Positions 31,760 to 41,235 of a stretch of DNA of 64,000 bases are shown one piece after another. The stretch is from Schistocerca nitens. Lineage: Eukaryota; Arthropoda; Insecta; Orthoptera; Acrididae. Position 1 is the first letter of the stretch. The number at the start of each line of letters is the position of its first letter. Location: positions 296,336,150-296,400,149 of the forward strand of contig NC_064619.1 of the NCBI RefSeq assembly GCF_023898315.1, given 5' to 3'. The notes under the pieces were generated by a model, which worked only from the letters and a program-made list of their open reading frames with translations, was not told the DNA's origin and ran no database searches. The translations under genes were made by a program, and so were the position numbers.

Positions 31760-33181
31760 CACTCCTGGAAATGGAAAAAAGAACACATTGACACCGGTGT
31801 GTCAGACCCACCATACTTGCTCCGGACACTGCGAGAGGGCTGTACAAGCAATGATCACACGCACGGCACAGCGGACACACCAGGAACCGCGGTGTTGGCC
31901 GTCGAATGGCGCTAGCTGCGCAGCATTTGTGCACCGCCGCCGTCAGTGTCAGCCAGTTTGCCGTGGCATACGGAGCTCCATCGCAGTCTTTAACACTGGT
32001 AGCATGCCGCGACAGCGTGGACGTGAACCGTATGTGCAGTTGACGGACTTTGAGCGAGGGCGTATAGTGGGCATGCGGGAGGCCGGGTGGACGTACCGCC
32101 GAATTGCTCAACACGTGGGGCGTGAGGTCTCCACAGTACATCGATGTTGTCGCCAGTGGTCGGCGGAAGGTGCACGTGCCCGTCGACCTGGGACCGGACC
32201 GCAGCGACGCACGGATGCACGCCAAGACCGTAGGATCCTACCCAGTGCCGTAGGGGACCGCACCGCCACTTCCCAGCAAATTAGGGACACTGTTGCTCCT
32301 GGGGTATCGGCGAGGACCATTCGCAACCGTCTCCATGAAGCTGGGCTACGGTCCCGCACACCGTTAGGCCGTCTTCCGCTCACGCCCCAACATCGTGCAG
32401 CCCGCCTCCAGTGGTGTCGCGACAGGCGTGAATGGAGGGACGAATGGAGACGTGTCGTCTTCAGCGATGAGAGTCGCTTCTGCCTTGGTGCCAATGATGG
32501 TCGTATGCGTGTTTGGCGCCGTGCAGGTGAGCGCCACAATCAGGACTGCATACGACCGAGGCACACAGGGCCAACACCCGGCATCATGGTGTGGGGAGCG
32601 ATCTCCTACACTGGCCGTACACCACTGGTGATCGTCGAGGGGACACTGAATAGTGCACGGTACATCCAAACCGTCATCGAACCCATCGTTCTACCATTCC
32701 TAGACCGGCAAGGGAACTTGCTGTTCCAACAGGACAATGCACGTCCGCATGTATCCCGTGCCACCCAACGTGCTCTAGAAGGTGTAAGTCAACTACCCTG
32801 GCCAGCAAGATCTCCGGATCTGTCCCCCATTGAGCATGTTTGGGACTGGATGAAGCGTCGTCTCACGCGGTCTGCACGTCCAGCACGAACGCTGGTCCAA
32901 CTGAGGCGCCAAGTGGAAATGGCATGGCAAGCCGTTCCACAGGACTACATCCAGCATCTCTACGATCGTCTCCATGGGAGAATAGCAGCCTGCATTGCTG
33001 CGAAAGGTGGATATACACTGTACTAGTGCCGACATTGTGCATGCTCTGTTGCCTGTGTGTATGTGCCTGTGGTTCTGTCAGTGTGATCATGTGATGTATC
33101 TGACGCCAGGAATGTGTCAATAAAGTTTCCCCTTCCTGGGATAATGAATTCAATGTGTTCTTATTTCAATTTCCAGGAGTG
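31760..33181 (+). mobile_element. Structurally intact Tc1-like transposon
   Basis: A 1422-bp element with 32-bp terminal inverted repeats (31760-31791 and 33150-33181) that differ at 2 positions, starting CACTCCTGGAAAT. TA dinucleotides lie immediately outside both ends (31758-31759 and 33182-33183). It encloses one uninterrupted transposase ORF. Of all mobile elements in the window it is the only one with intact ends and an intact gene. Confidence 0.95.
32004..33026 (+). CDS. Tc1-like transposase, intact ORF
   Basis: A DDE transposase that cuts the element at its inverted ends and inserts it at TA. I chose ATG 32004 (MPRQRGREPYVQL). The frame is open upstream to 31788 but without another ATG-led family-like sequence. 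This gives 340 residues, the usual Tc1 length. The N-terminal paired-type helix-turn-helix segments are FERGRIVGMREAGWTYRRIA and VSTVHRCCRQW, then TSQQIRDTV and SARTIRNRLHEAGL. Catalytic regions are VVFSDESRF (first D), FQQDNARPH (second D) and SPDLSPIEHVWD (E). Only 32 residues separate the second D and the E, against 34 in typical Tc1 proteins. The C terminus is GYTLY. Confidence 0.92.
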   Translation: MPRQRGREPYVQLTDFERGRIVGMREAGWTYRRIAQHVGREVSTVHRCCRQWSAEGARARRPGTGPQRRTDARQDRRILPSAVGDRTATSQQIRDTVAPGVSARTIRNRLHEAGLRSRTPLGRLPLTPQHRAARLQWCRDRREWRDEWRRVVFSDESRFCLGANDGRMRVWRRAGERHNQDCIRPRHTGPTPGIMVWGAISYTGRTPLVIVEGTLNSARYIQTVIEPIVLPFLDRQGNLLFQQDNARPHVSRATQRALEGVSQLPWPARSPDLSPIEHVWDWMKRRLTRSARPARTLVQLRRQVEMAWQAVPQDYIQHLYDRLHGRIAACIAAKGGYTLY

Positions 33182-33183
33182 TA

Positions 33184-33699
33184 TTTCGGCCCAGCAAGCT
33201 GAGTGGGAAAACGCCGTGTGTAGCCTTGATGGTGATGGATGATGTGAAAATTCTAACAGCAGTAAAATATACTCACAGAAGGAAACCGAAAATGTGCTAC
33301 GCATTACTTTAATCTAATTTTCACGTTTTACAGTCTGTTCCTCACTTAACGTGTTCGTGTAGAAAGTATGCTGCCAGTTTAAAAATAAGTGCTGGGTAGG
33401 GATTCCAGTGGGCCCACTTAGGAATACCCACCAGGCATTCAGTTTGTCTACCAGGAGGTTAAAACTAAAATGTTATTTTCTGACAGTAATGTGAGAGTAG
33501 TGGGTTAAAAAATGCCTTACTTTACGCACATACACAGATGGTAGTAGTATCTTGTACGCAAGGCATGAAAGGGCAGTGCATTGGCGGAGCAGTCATTTGT
33601 ACTCCGGTGATTCATGTGGAATTGAGACTCTGAACGCGGAATGATAGTTGGAACTATACGCATGGGACATTGTATTTTGGAAGTTGTTAGGAAACTGGA
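33184..33699. other. Unassigned intergenic DNA
   Basis: No gene or repeat boundary is recognised here. Confidence 0.5.
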
Positions 33700-33876
33700 A
33701 ATTTCTGGGAAGTTCCTATGGGACCAAACTGGCGAGGTAATCGGTCACTAGGCTTCACTCTACTTAATCTAACTTAAACTAACTTACGCCAAGGACAACA
33801 CGCACACTCATGCTCGACGGGGGATCCGCGCGAACCTTGCAAGGCGCCCCAGACCACGCGGCTACCCCGCGTGGCA
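33700..33876 (-). mobile_element. tRNA-derived SINE (type C-like), minus strand
   Basis: On the minus strand it has a tRNA-like head ending GGTTCGCGCGGATCC, a body with GTAAGTTAGTTTAAGTTAG and a tail with GTTTGGTCCCATAGG. It is related to the element at 28453-28639 but more diverged. No convincing target duplication is visible. Confidence 0.7.
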
Positions 33877-33934
33877 AATCGTTAGGGTATTCAATATTTC
33901 TAGATCCACACAGTGTCAAGAGTGTACCGAGAAT

Positions 33935-34640
33935 ACCAGTTTTAGGCTTTGCTTCTCACCACGGACAATGCAGTGGCCTTAACGACCGAGAGCGGCGGCG
34001 CTTGCGGAGAGTTGTCAGTGCTAACAGACAAACAACACTGCTTAAAGCAGCCACGGAAGTCGATGCTTGCAGCGCCCCACTCGGGCTCGTTACCATATTG
34101 TTTGGACCCTACACGACTGGAAAACCGTGGTCTGGCAAGATGAGTCCCGACTGCAGGTGGTAAGAGCTAATGGTAGAGTTAGTGCGGCGCAGACATCACG
34201 AAGCCATTGTCCCAAGTTGTCATCAAGGCACTGGTTTCGTTTGGGTACTTACAGAACATTTCCAGCCATTCACGGTCTCAAACAATAATGGAATTTTTAT
34301 GGACGAGAATGCATCATCTTACTGGGCCACAGTTGTTCGCGTATGGTGTGAAGAACATTCTGGACGATTCGAGCGAATGGTTTGGCCACCTAGACTGCCG
34401 GAGATGAATTCTACGAACATTTATAGTATGTAATCGAGAGTTCAGTTCGCGTACAAAATCCTGCACGGGCGACACTTTCGTAGTTATGGACAGATGTAGA
34501 GGCAGCATGGCTCATGTATCTGCAGGGGACTTCAAACGACTTGTTGAGTCCATGTCACGTCGAGTTGCTGCACTACGCCGGGCAAAAGCGGTCCGACACG
34601 ATGTTGGGAGGTATCAGATGAGTTTTGTCACCTCCGTGTA
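33935..34640 (+). pseudogene. Tc1-like transposase relic
   Basis: Catalytic landmarks can be read across frames: DWKTVVWQDESRL (first D region), FMDENASSYWATVVRVWCEE (decayed 'FQDDNAPCH' region with EH..F.RM), and WPPRLPEMNSTN (decayed 'WPPRSPDMNPIE'). Stops and frame changes are frequent. Terminal repeats were not identified. This is a distinct lineage from the elements at 31760 and 35159. Confidence 0.75.
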
Positions 34641-34839
34641 GTTAGTGAGAGTTACTGTGTTGACTCAGAGTTGTCAATAGCTACCAGGCACACTCAGTTG
34701 AAATGTCATTGTTTTCGTTAGTTGTACTCAGCAGCAGGACTATAAAATAAAGTCGAGGCAAATACGTCGTATATCTTTAGTGAGTACGTCTGTCGTGTAA
34801 TGGGGAGTTCCGCTGGAACCTGTGTCGGTCGCATGAGCT

Positions 34840-35156
34840 GGCGCTTTTCCCAGCAGCGGGCGCAATTTGCCACTTCCGCGAATGAGCGCGGGCCGCGCTA
34901 GGTGGGTTGCACGCGCGCTGGCCGCCTGCCACGACGCAAAGCGACGCGGGGAACAAAGGCAGCGCGCCGCGACGTGTCTCGCCTCGGCGCAGCCGGTGCG
35001 CAGTTAGCGCCGCGGGTGAACGCTCCCGACAGCCAGCGCCTGCCTAGCGCCAGCGACCAGCCTGCCCGCCTGACTCACGCGGCACAACGACCGCCGCGCT
35101 GCGCCCAGTTCACAGCGCGGGCACGTGGCGCCGCAAGCTCCGGGGGGCAGCGCTAC
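34840..35156. promoter_or_regulatory. GC/CpG-rich island
   Basis: About 315 bp very rich in G+C and in CpG (many GCGC and CGCC runs) in an otherwise AT-rich neighbourhood. A TATA-like CTATAAAATAAAG lies upstream near 34740. A Tc1-like element begins at 35159, right at the island edge. It could be the promoter or 5' UTR of an unidentified host gene; no exon can be supported. Confidence 0.45.
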
Positions 35157-35158
35157 TA

Positions 35159-36549
35159 CACTACTGGCCATTAAAATTGTTACACCACGAAGATGACGTC
35201 GTGCTACAGACGCGAAATTTAACCGACAGGAAGAAGATACTGTGATATGCAAATGATTAGCTTTTCAGAGCATTCACACGAGGTGGCGACACCTACAACG
35301 TGCTGACATGAGGAACGTTTCCAACCGATTTCTCATACACAAACAGCAGTGACCGGCGTTGCCTGGTGAAAAGTTGTTGTGATGCCTCGTGTAAGGAGGA
35401 GAAATGCGTATCATCACGTTTCCGACTTTGATAAAAGTCGGATTGTAGCCTATCGCGATTGCGGTTTATCGTATCGCGACACTGCTGCTCGCGTTGGTCG
35501 AGATCCAATGACTGTTAGCAGAATATGGAATCGGTGGGTTCAGGAGGGTAATACGGAACGTCGTGCTGGATCCCAACGCCCTCGTATCACTAGCAGTCGA
35601 GATGACAGGCATCTTATCCGCATGGCTGTAATGGATCGTGCAGCCACGTCTCGATCCCGGAGTAAACAGATGGGGACGTTTGCAAGACAACAACCATCTG
35701 CACGAACAGTTCGACGACGTTTGCAGCAGCATGGACTATCAGCTCGGAGACAATGGCTGCGGTTCCCCTTGATGCTCCATCACATACAGGAGCGCCTGCG
35801 ATGGTGTACTCAACGACGAATCTTGGTGCACGAATGGCAAAACGTAATTTTTTCGGATGAATCGAGGTTCTGTTAACAGCATCATGATGGTCGCATCCGT
35901 GTTTGGCGACATGGCGGTGAACGCATATTGGAAGCGTGTATTCGTCATCGCCATACTGGCGTATCACCCGTCGTGATGGTATGGGGTGCCATTGGGTACA
36001 CGTCTCGGTCACCTCTTGTTCGCATTGACGGCAATTTGAACAGTGGACGTTACATTTCAGATGTGTTACGGCCCGTGACTCTACCCTTCATTCGATCCCT
36101 GCGAAACCCTACATTTCAGCAGGTTAATGCAAGACCGCATGTTGCAGGTCCTGTACGGGCCTTTCTGGATACAGAAAATGTTAGACTGCTGCCCTGGCCA
36201 GCACATTCTCCAGATCTCTCACCAATGGAAACCGTCTGGTCGATGGTGGCCGAGCAACTGGCTCGTCACAATACGCCAGTCTAATGAACTGTGGTATCGT
36301 GTTGAAACTGCATGGGCAGCTGTACCTGTACACGCCATCCAAGCTCTGTTTGACTCAATGCCCAGGCGAATCAAGGCCGTTATTACGGCCAGAGTTGGTT
36401 GTTCTGGGTACTGATTTCTCAGGATCTATGCACCCAAATTGCGTGAAAATGTAATCACATGTCAGTTCTAGTATAATATATTTGTCCAATGAATACCCAT
36501 TTATCATCTGCATTTGTTCTTGGTGTAACAATTTTAATGGCCAGTAGTG
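35159..36549 (+). mobile_element. Tc1-like transposon with perfect 29-bp inverted ends
   Basis: Ends 35159-35187 and 36521-36549 are perfect 29-bp inverted repeats (CACTACTGGCCATTAAAATT...). TA flanks both sides (35157-35158 and 36550-36551). The element is 1391 bp and complete, but its transposase gene is broken. Confidence 0.95.
35382..36414 (+). pseudogene. Tc1-like transposase pseudogene with lost catalytic aspartate
   Basis: ATG at 35382 (MPRVRRRNAYHHVSDFDK). Helix-turn-helix segments are SYRDTAARVGRDPMTVSRIW and SARTVRRRLQQHGL. The first catalytic aspartate is in VIFSDESRF. A TAA stop at 35874-35876, two codons later, probably arose from a leucine codon, since the same frame continues with HHDGRIRVWR and VVMVWGAIGYTSRSPLVRI. 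The second catalytic region reads FQQVNARPH, with valine in place of aspartate. The third region reads SPDLSPMETVW, with the glutamate present. A frameshift near 36280 moves the C terminus (LWYRVETAWAAVPVHAIQ) to another frame. The D-to-E spacing would be 34 residues. Confidence 0.92.
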
Positions 36550-36551
36550 TA

Positions 36552-38443
36552 ACTAATATCCCGTTTGATTCTTGTTTTGGGAATCGTCTGCCATTTAACA
36601 TCACTGTAAGTCACCTCTAGAAATATAGATTCTTTAACAAATCCACAAAGACATACTTACTACGATCACCGTTGTAGACTTCAAAAAGACATGTGAATTA
36701 ATAGACAGACGGGCGCACGTACACCGTTCAAAGTGTTAACTCAAGTTAGGTTGAAAGTGCTCAGACAGACATGTCAAAAATGCGTAGGCGAAATGACAGT
36801 TTTTTTTGTATTGAAACAGGGCTGGCAAGGGCGCGGACTACTCATTTCAAATGTTCTTGTGGAAAAAAATAATCATGATTGGGAGAGGGGAAGAAATCAA
36901 GTTAACTAAAAAAAAAAGCTAAAGCTATCAACAACACGAACGTTGATATGAACGCCAGAGTGATTTACTAGGCACGGTGGTCCTCTGTGGTGGTGGTGGT
37001 ATGCCCTTGTCTTCCTAGGACCGTGAACAGAGTTCATTAAACAGATACACGATGATCTACGGTTTCACTTGGACCTCGAACCTCCGTCGATGCAACCCTT
37101 CATTTTTCATAATTGGTGAAACACTTGCTTAGTGACGGATAAAAAATTTGAGAACTGACTGGTGATAGAGCTCCATTCTCATAATTAACTGCCGAGTCAC
37201 GTCATCGACGTACTACCTCAAAATTCGTTTGTAGTGTGTGGCTATCGCAGATGACCTAGAAGTTCTCTCTGGCAATAGGAAAAAACTGTACTCCAAATCT
37301 TGATTCATTAAACTCTTACGTACCCTGACGAACAGCCTATCCTAACTCAATTAGGCAAAATATCTCTGAAACCTAAATTCATATGCCTATTATTAAACCA
37401 TGAGCATTAAATGTCAGATATTACACAGAGCCGAATTGCCAAGAACAAAACCTTGAACAGATGCAACAGAAAAATGTCTCCTCCATATCGCGTAACGCAA
37501 GCTAATACACAAAATAGTAATCAAACCTCAGCTTTTATATATAACGGAAATCTTCAGAATTAGTCAGATCACTTGTGCAATACAGAAAATGCAAGAAAGG
37601 AAATAAGGAAAATTTTTAGCGTTGTCTACATAGATCGAATTTGGATGAAATGGATATCTCAGGAGTTAAATAAGCACACAGAAAAAGTTTGACACTGAGG
37701 AAGAAGATTAATATTTAACGGTGACATTCTCGAAATGAACGATGAAACGTTGATCAAAAGAATTTTCATTATTGTTATCTCAGTGAAAGTTCACAACAGT
37801 GTTTGATACTGTAAGAGATCTTGATATAAATTGTAGCACAGTGTGAGATAGCGTTCTCTTATGAACGTAGATAGACATCAGTTTGCTGACAAACCGAGAA
37901 CTGGTTGCAACAGGACCAGGTGAGAAGATAGAGAGAGAAACTTCAGCGAGAAGATGAAGAGATACCGGGAGAAAGAGACTCGTCAGCTGATGAAATGCTC
38001 AGTCGCGCTCCTCAGTTAGGTAAGCGATGGGGAAAAAGAAGTATAATTCAGTTTCAATATTACAAGCAACCTCAGTTTTAACAATTATTATTCATTGTGG
38101 CGCACGAATTCTGCGACTCCGTTAGCCTCACAAGTTAACTGCGCATCGCCGCTTGCACCATTCCGCTGGGTGAATAACTGTCTTCAGCGAGTTATTGTTC
38201 AGATTTATGTTGCTGTGCACCTGCTAATTCAGGAATCCCCAAGGTACACACACGTCCTCCAATTAGGAAACTACAGCCATGGGCGTTCGGGAAAGTACGT
38301 GATGTAGCGCGAACTTACTGAAACCACTTTCCCCGACGAGATATTATACGGCGGCTCAGTTCCGTAATGAGGAAGTTGTGTAACATCTTCCGTGTATGAC
38401 AGGAATTTACAACTCTACCATCCTCTGCAAAAATACATGGACC
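36552..38443. other. Unassigned intergenic DNA
   Basis: No gene, SINE or transposon end is recognised. Confidence 0.5.
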
Positions 38444-38454
38444 TGTTTCCTCAA

Positions 38455-38659
38455 TAGCCGGCCGGAGTGGCCGAGCGGTTAAAGGCGCTACAGTCTGGAA
38501 CCGCACGACCGCTACGGTCGCAGGTTCGAATCCTGCCTCGGGCATGGATGTGTGTGATGTCCTTAGGTTAGTTAGGTTTAAGTAGTTCTAAGTTCTAGGG
38601 GACTTTTGACCACAGCAGTTGAGTCCCATAGTGCTCAGAGCCATTTGAACCATTTTTTT
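38455..38659 (+). mobile_element. tRNA-derived SINE (type B), plus strand
   Basis: Head GAGTGGCCGAGCGGTTAAAGG with box B GGTTCGAATCCTG, body TTAGGTTAGTTAGGTTTAAG, tail GCTCAGAGCCATTTGAACC plus a T run. Flanked by a perfect 11-bp duplication TGTTTCCTCAA (38444-38454 and 38660-38670). Confidence 0.95.
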
Positions 38660-39308
38660 TGTTTCCTCAACGTATGTTGTATCGTCCCGGACAGTGACTT
38701 TTGCGGGAACTGGGATTTAAATTCGACAGTTGACGAACATGTTTTTTATCTGTTCATCGTACGCAATAAGTGAAAAATCATCTTCCTTACTATGAGAATA
38801 TTGGCTTTGCATTGTACATTGCAGTAACACTCATATAATGTAATTGGTTGGATTGTTCCACACATTACTATGTTGCTGCACCCCAACGGTTTTGTCAGGT
38901 TAAAAGTTCAAATATTTTAAAAGGTTCAGCGAATACTGGATCATTAGTGTGTTCATCACTGTATCGATTTTATATTTATTGTGGATCCTTGTGATTTTTT
39001 CTTTGAGTGGAAGTAATTTCCCGAAAGTTCCTAAGCTACAACAATATCTTATTGCGGCTACGACGCAACCATGACGCACTGTATTAAAACAGCGACGGAT
39101 CGTTGCGGCTTCACAGGAGACCCCTGATCAGAAGGTTTTCACTACGAACTTAGCCTGTGTGCAGCCCATTGCTCCATCGCTGAGTGTGCACGCTGGGTTC
39201 ATTCGGCGTCAGTTCTTGGGGCAAAACCTGCGCTTCGTACATATCACAGTGATGAAAATATGAAGCGGCGCCGTTGTTAGGATTACGTGTTCTCTACACT
39301 GCTCTTAA

Positions 39309-40742
39309 GGGGCTCCGGAGAGGCTCAAAATCATGAAAAGTTCAATTTTTACTTTTTTGCGTTTTCTGAATCTGCAGACTATTACCTTTTAATAGATATA
39401 TAATTTATTCAATTCCGAAGACAACTATTTTTAAATTTTTTTTGAAATGTGTTCTACATGGGCGTGACCCACTGTGGCGCTGTTAAACTGCTGTCAAATG
39501 GTATTATTATTATTAACGTCCGTGTTCATCAGGTACATTTTAGTGATGTGAGATAAAGTGTGTGTTGTGGCTAACCTGTGATGGTTCAATATATATCGCT
39601 CGTGTGATTGTCGATTTTTTCATATTTATTTACTCTGTCGTTATCTCGAAAATATTCGTAATTAATTCTGTTTCTTGAGTCTCTGTTTTGTTGAAGTATA
39701 ATAATGAGTAAAAGTAAAGTTATTAGAAATCCTCTCAAGGCTTTTAAGAAAAGGAGAAATGTTGGAAAGCCAAAGGTATGTGTTTTTACTGTAAACAATA
39801 AAGACGATGAAAATCCCCAACATAGCTTGTGTCCCAAAGAAGACAGTTGGTGTAAATATAACAAAGGATTGCTAACTGGTGAAGTGTACACTCATAAGCA
39901 TAGTCTGCCTCATGCAATAATGGAGGTGATAAAACCTATTTTCAGAGACATAGCAGCACCTGAACTGTTAAAAAAGTGTATTCACGGAAAAACTCAAAAC
40001 CCCAATGAAAGTGTAAATAGTGTTATATGGTCGAGAATCCCCAAGACTGTATTTGTTGGAATAGAAACACTTCACTTTGGTGTGTATGATGCTGTTGCGA
40101 CTTTCAATGATGGCAACATTGTAAGGTGCAAGGTATTTAGAAATATGGGAATGAAGATAGGTTCTAACATGGTACGAGCGATGCTTGCTTTAGACAAGGA
40201 ACGCCTTCGGGCAGCAGACAGGGCTGTAAACAGTCTAGAAATACAAGCAAGAGTAAACAGGAGGAGGAACAAGAGGAAGCTGGAGGAGGAGTTTGCAGAG
40301 GATGAAGATAATCCATCTTATGGACATGGAATGCACTAAAAAGTTAATCCAATCTTTGTCGCTCGATTCCCAAAACTTTTATTTTCTCATACTAATTACA
40401 TGTTTTCTAAGGATCTTCCAAACATATTTGTTTCAAACTTTCAGTAAATGTTACATAGTACCTTCTGCATAATTTAACACAGCCTTTTTCCAAAAAAACT
40501 GTATATTTTCGAATATATAAATAAAAAATTGCAAAAAAATGTTGTGAATTTTCATTACAATTGAAAAAATCATCTTTAATAACTGAACTAAAATTTTGTA
40601 AAATCCCTGTGTTAAGTTGTAGCCCATATTCCAATAAATAATCTGTAAAAAGTTTAACTTCCTACCTCAAATACTTTGTGAGGAAAGATGTAATTTATAA
40701 GCGTTATTTTAACATTGCAAGTATAGGGCGTTCCGGAGCCCC
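39309..40742 (+). mobile_element. TTAA-flanked element carrying a Mutator-transposase-like ORF
   Basis: Inverted ends GGGGCTCCGGA (39309-39319 and 40732-40742) are directly bordered by TTAA on both sides (39305-39308 and 40743-40746). TTAA target duplications are typical of piggyBac (and Sola3) elements, yet the single ORF inside resembles a Mutator-like transposase. At 1.43 kb it is short for an autonomous element. Boundaries rest on these short ends and are therefore moderately certain. Confidence 0.65.
39704..40339 (+). CDS. 211-residue protein related to the C-terminal part of Mutator-like transposases
   Basis: ATG at 39704 follows an AT-rich leader. The N terminus is strongly basic (MSKSKVIRNPLKAFKKRRN), suggesting nucleic-acid binding or nuclear import. 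From about residue 46, HSLCPKEDSWCKYNKG, then LPHAIMEVIKPIFRDIAAPELLKKC and the motif GKTQNPNESVNSVIWSRIPK resemble the end of the insect Mutator-like transposase domain (usual form 'CP...WCKW... KTQN.NES.N..VW...PK'). The first catalytic aspartates of such proteins are absent, so an in-frame internal deletion is inferred. The C terminus is charged and coiled (NRRRNKRKLEEEF). The frame is fully open, so it may be a non-autonomous element product or a co-opted protein. Confidence 0.7.
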   Translation: MSKSKVIRNPLKAFKKRRNVGKPKVCVFTVNNKDDENPQHSLCPKEDSWCKYNKGLLTGEVYTHKHSLPHAIMEVIKPIFRDIAAPELLKKCIHGKTQNPNESVNSVIWSRIPKTVFVGIETLHFGVYDAVATFNDGNIVRCKVFRNMGMKIGSNMVRAMLALDKERLRAADRAVNSLEIQARVNRRRNKRKLEEEFAEDEDNPSYGHGMH

Positions 40743-40749
40743 TTAATAA

Positions 40750-41009
40750 CCTGTGTGAGTTAACCTTTTATAAGGAGGGAGGCAAGCACACATGACAGGC
40801 GAGGACAAACTTAACGTAACATAATTTACTACTCTATTTCTCTATAGCTCCTTTTAATGGTTTATCCCAGCTCTTGTTAAGCATTTTAGATCTCTTGTAT
40901 TCCCAAAATCTCATAGCAGCACCCATGAAACACTAGGTCACTTGTCACCCTAGTACAGCCTCAGAGCACAGCTGAATACGCAGAATTCCGTGTTCCACGC
41001 TCTTTACTA
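40750..41009. other. Unassigned spacer
   Basis: Nothing recognised between the TTAA element and the RTE-like fragment. Confidence 0.5.
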
Positions 41010-41235
41010 TGGTTTAATGGGGTTTGAGGCATCAAGGGATCACAAATTTAGCATTGGAGGGCAGCGTGGAGGGTAAAAATCGTAGAGGGAGACCAAGAGA
41101 TGAATACATTAAGCAGATTCAGAAGGATGTAGGTTGCAGTAAGTACTGGGAGATGAAGAAGCTTGCACGGGATAGAGTAGCATGGAGAACTGCAGCAAAC
41201 CAGTCTCAGGACTGAATACAACAACAGCAACAAGT
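41010..41235 (+). mobile_element. RTE-like LINE 3' end fragment
   Basis: The frame MRHQGITNLALEGSVEGKNR followed by RGRPRDEYIKQIQKDV and ending NQSQD-stop (to 41215) is the C-terminal tail of the endonuclease/RT LINE also present in reverse at 1422-2370. The tail after the stop is an ACAACAGCAACAA repeat. It is strongly 5'-truncated. A stand-alone gene is unlikely. Confidence 0.8.

Noticed and set aside
31788..32003. Upstream extension of the Tc1-like transposase to 412 codons
   Set aside because: The extension has no ATG start, begins at the inverted repeat and does not resemble Tc1 N termini. ATG 32004 gives the usual length.
34902..35174. 90-codon arginine/alanine-rich ORF
   Set aside because: Composition simply reflects the GC-rich island, and it runs into the transposon end.
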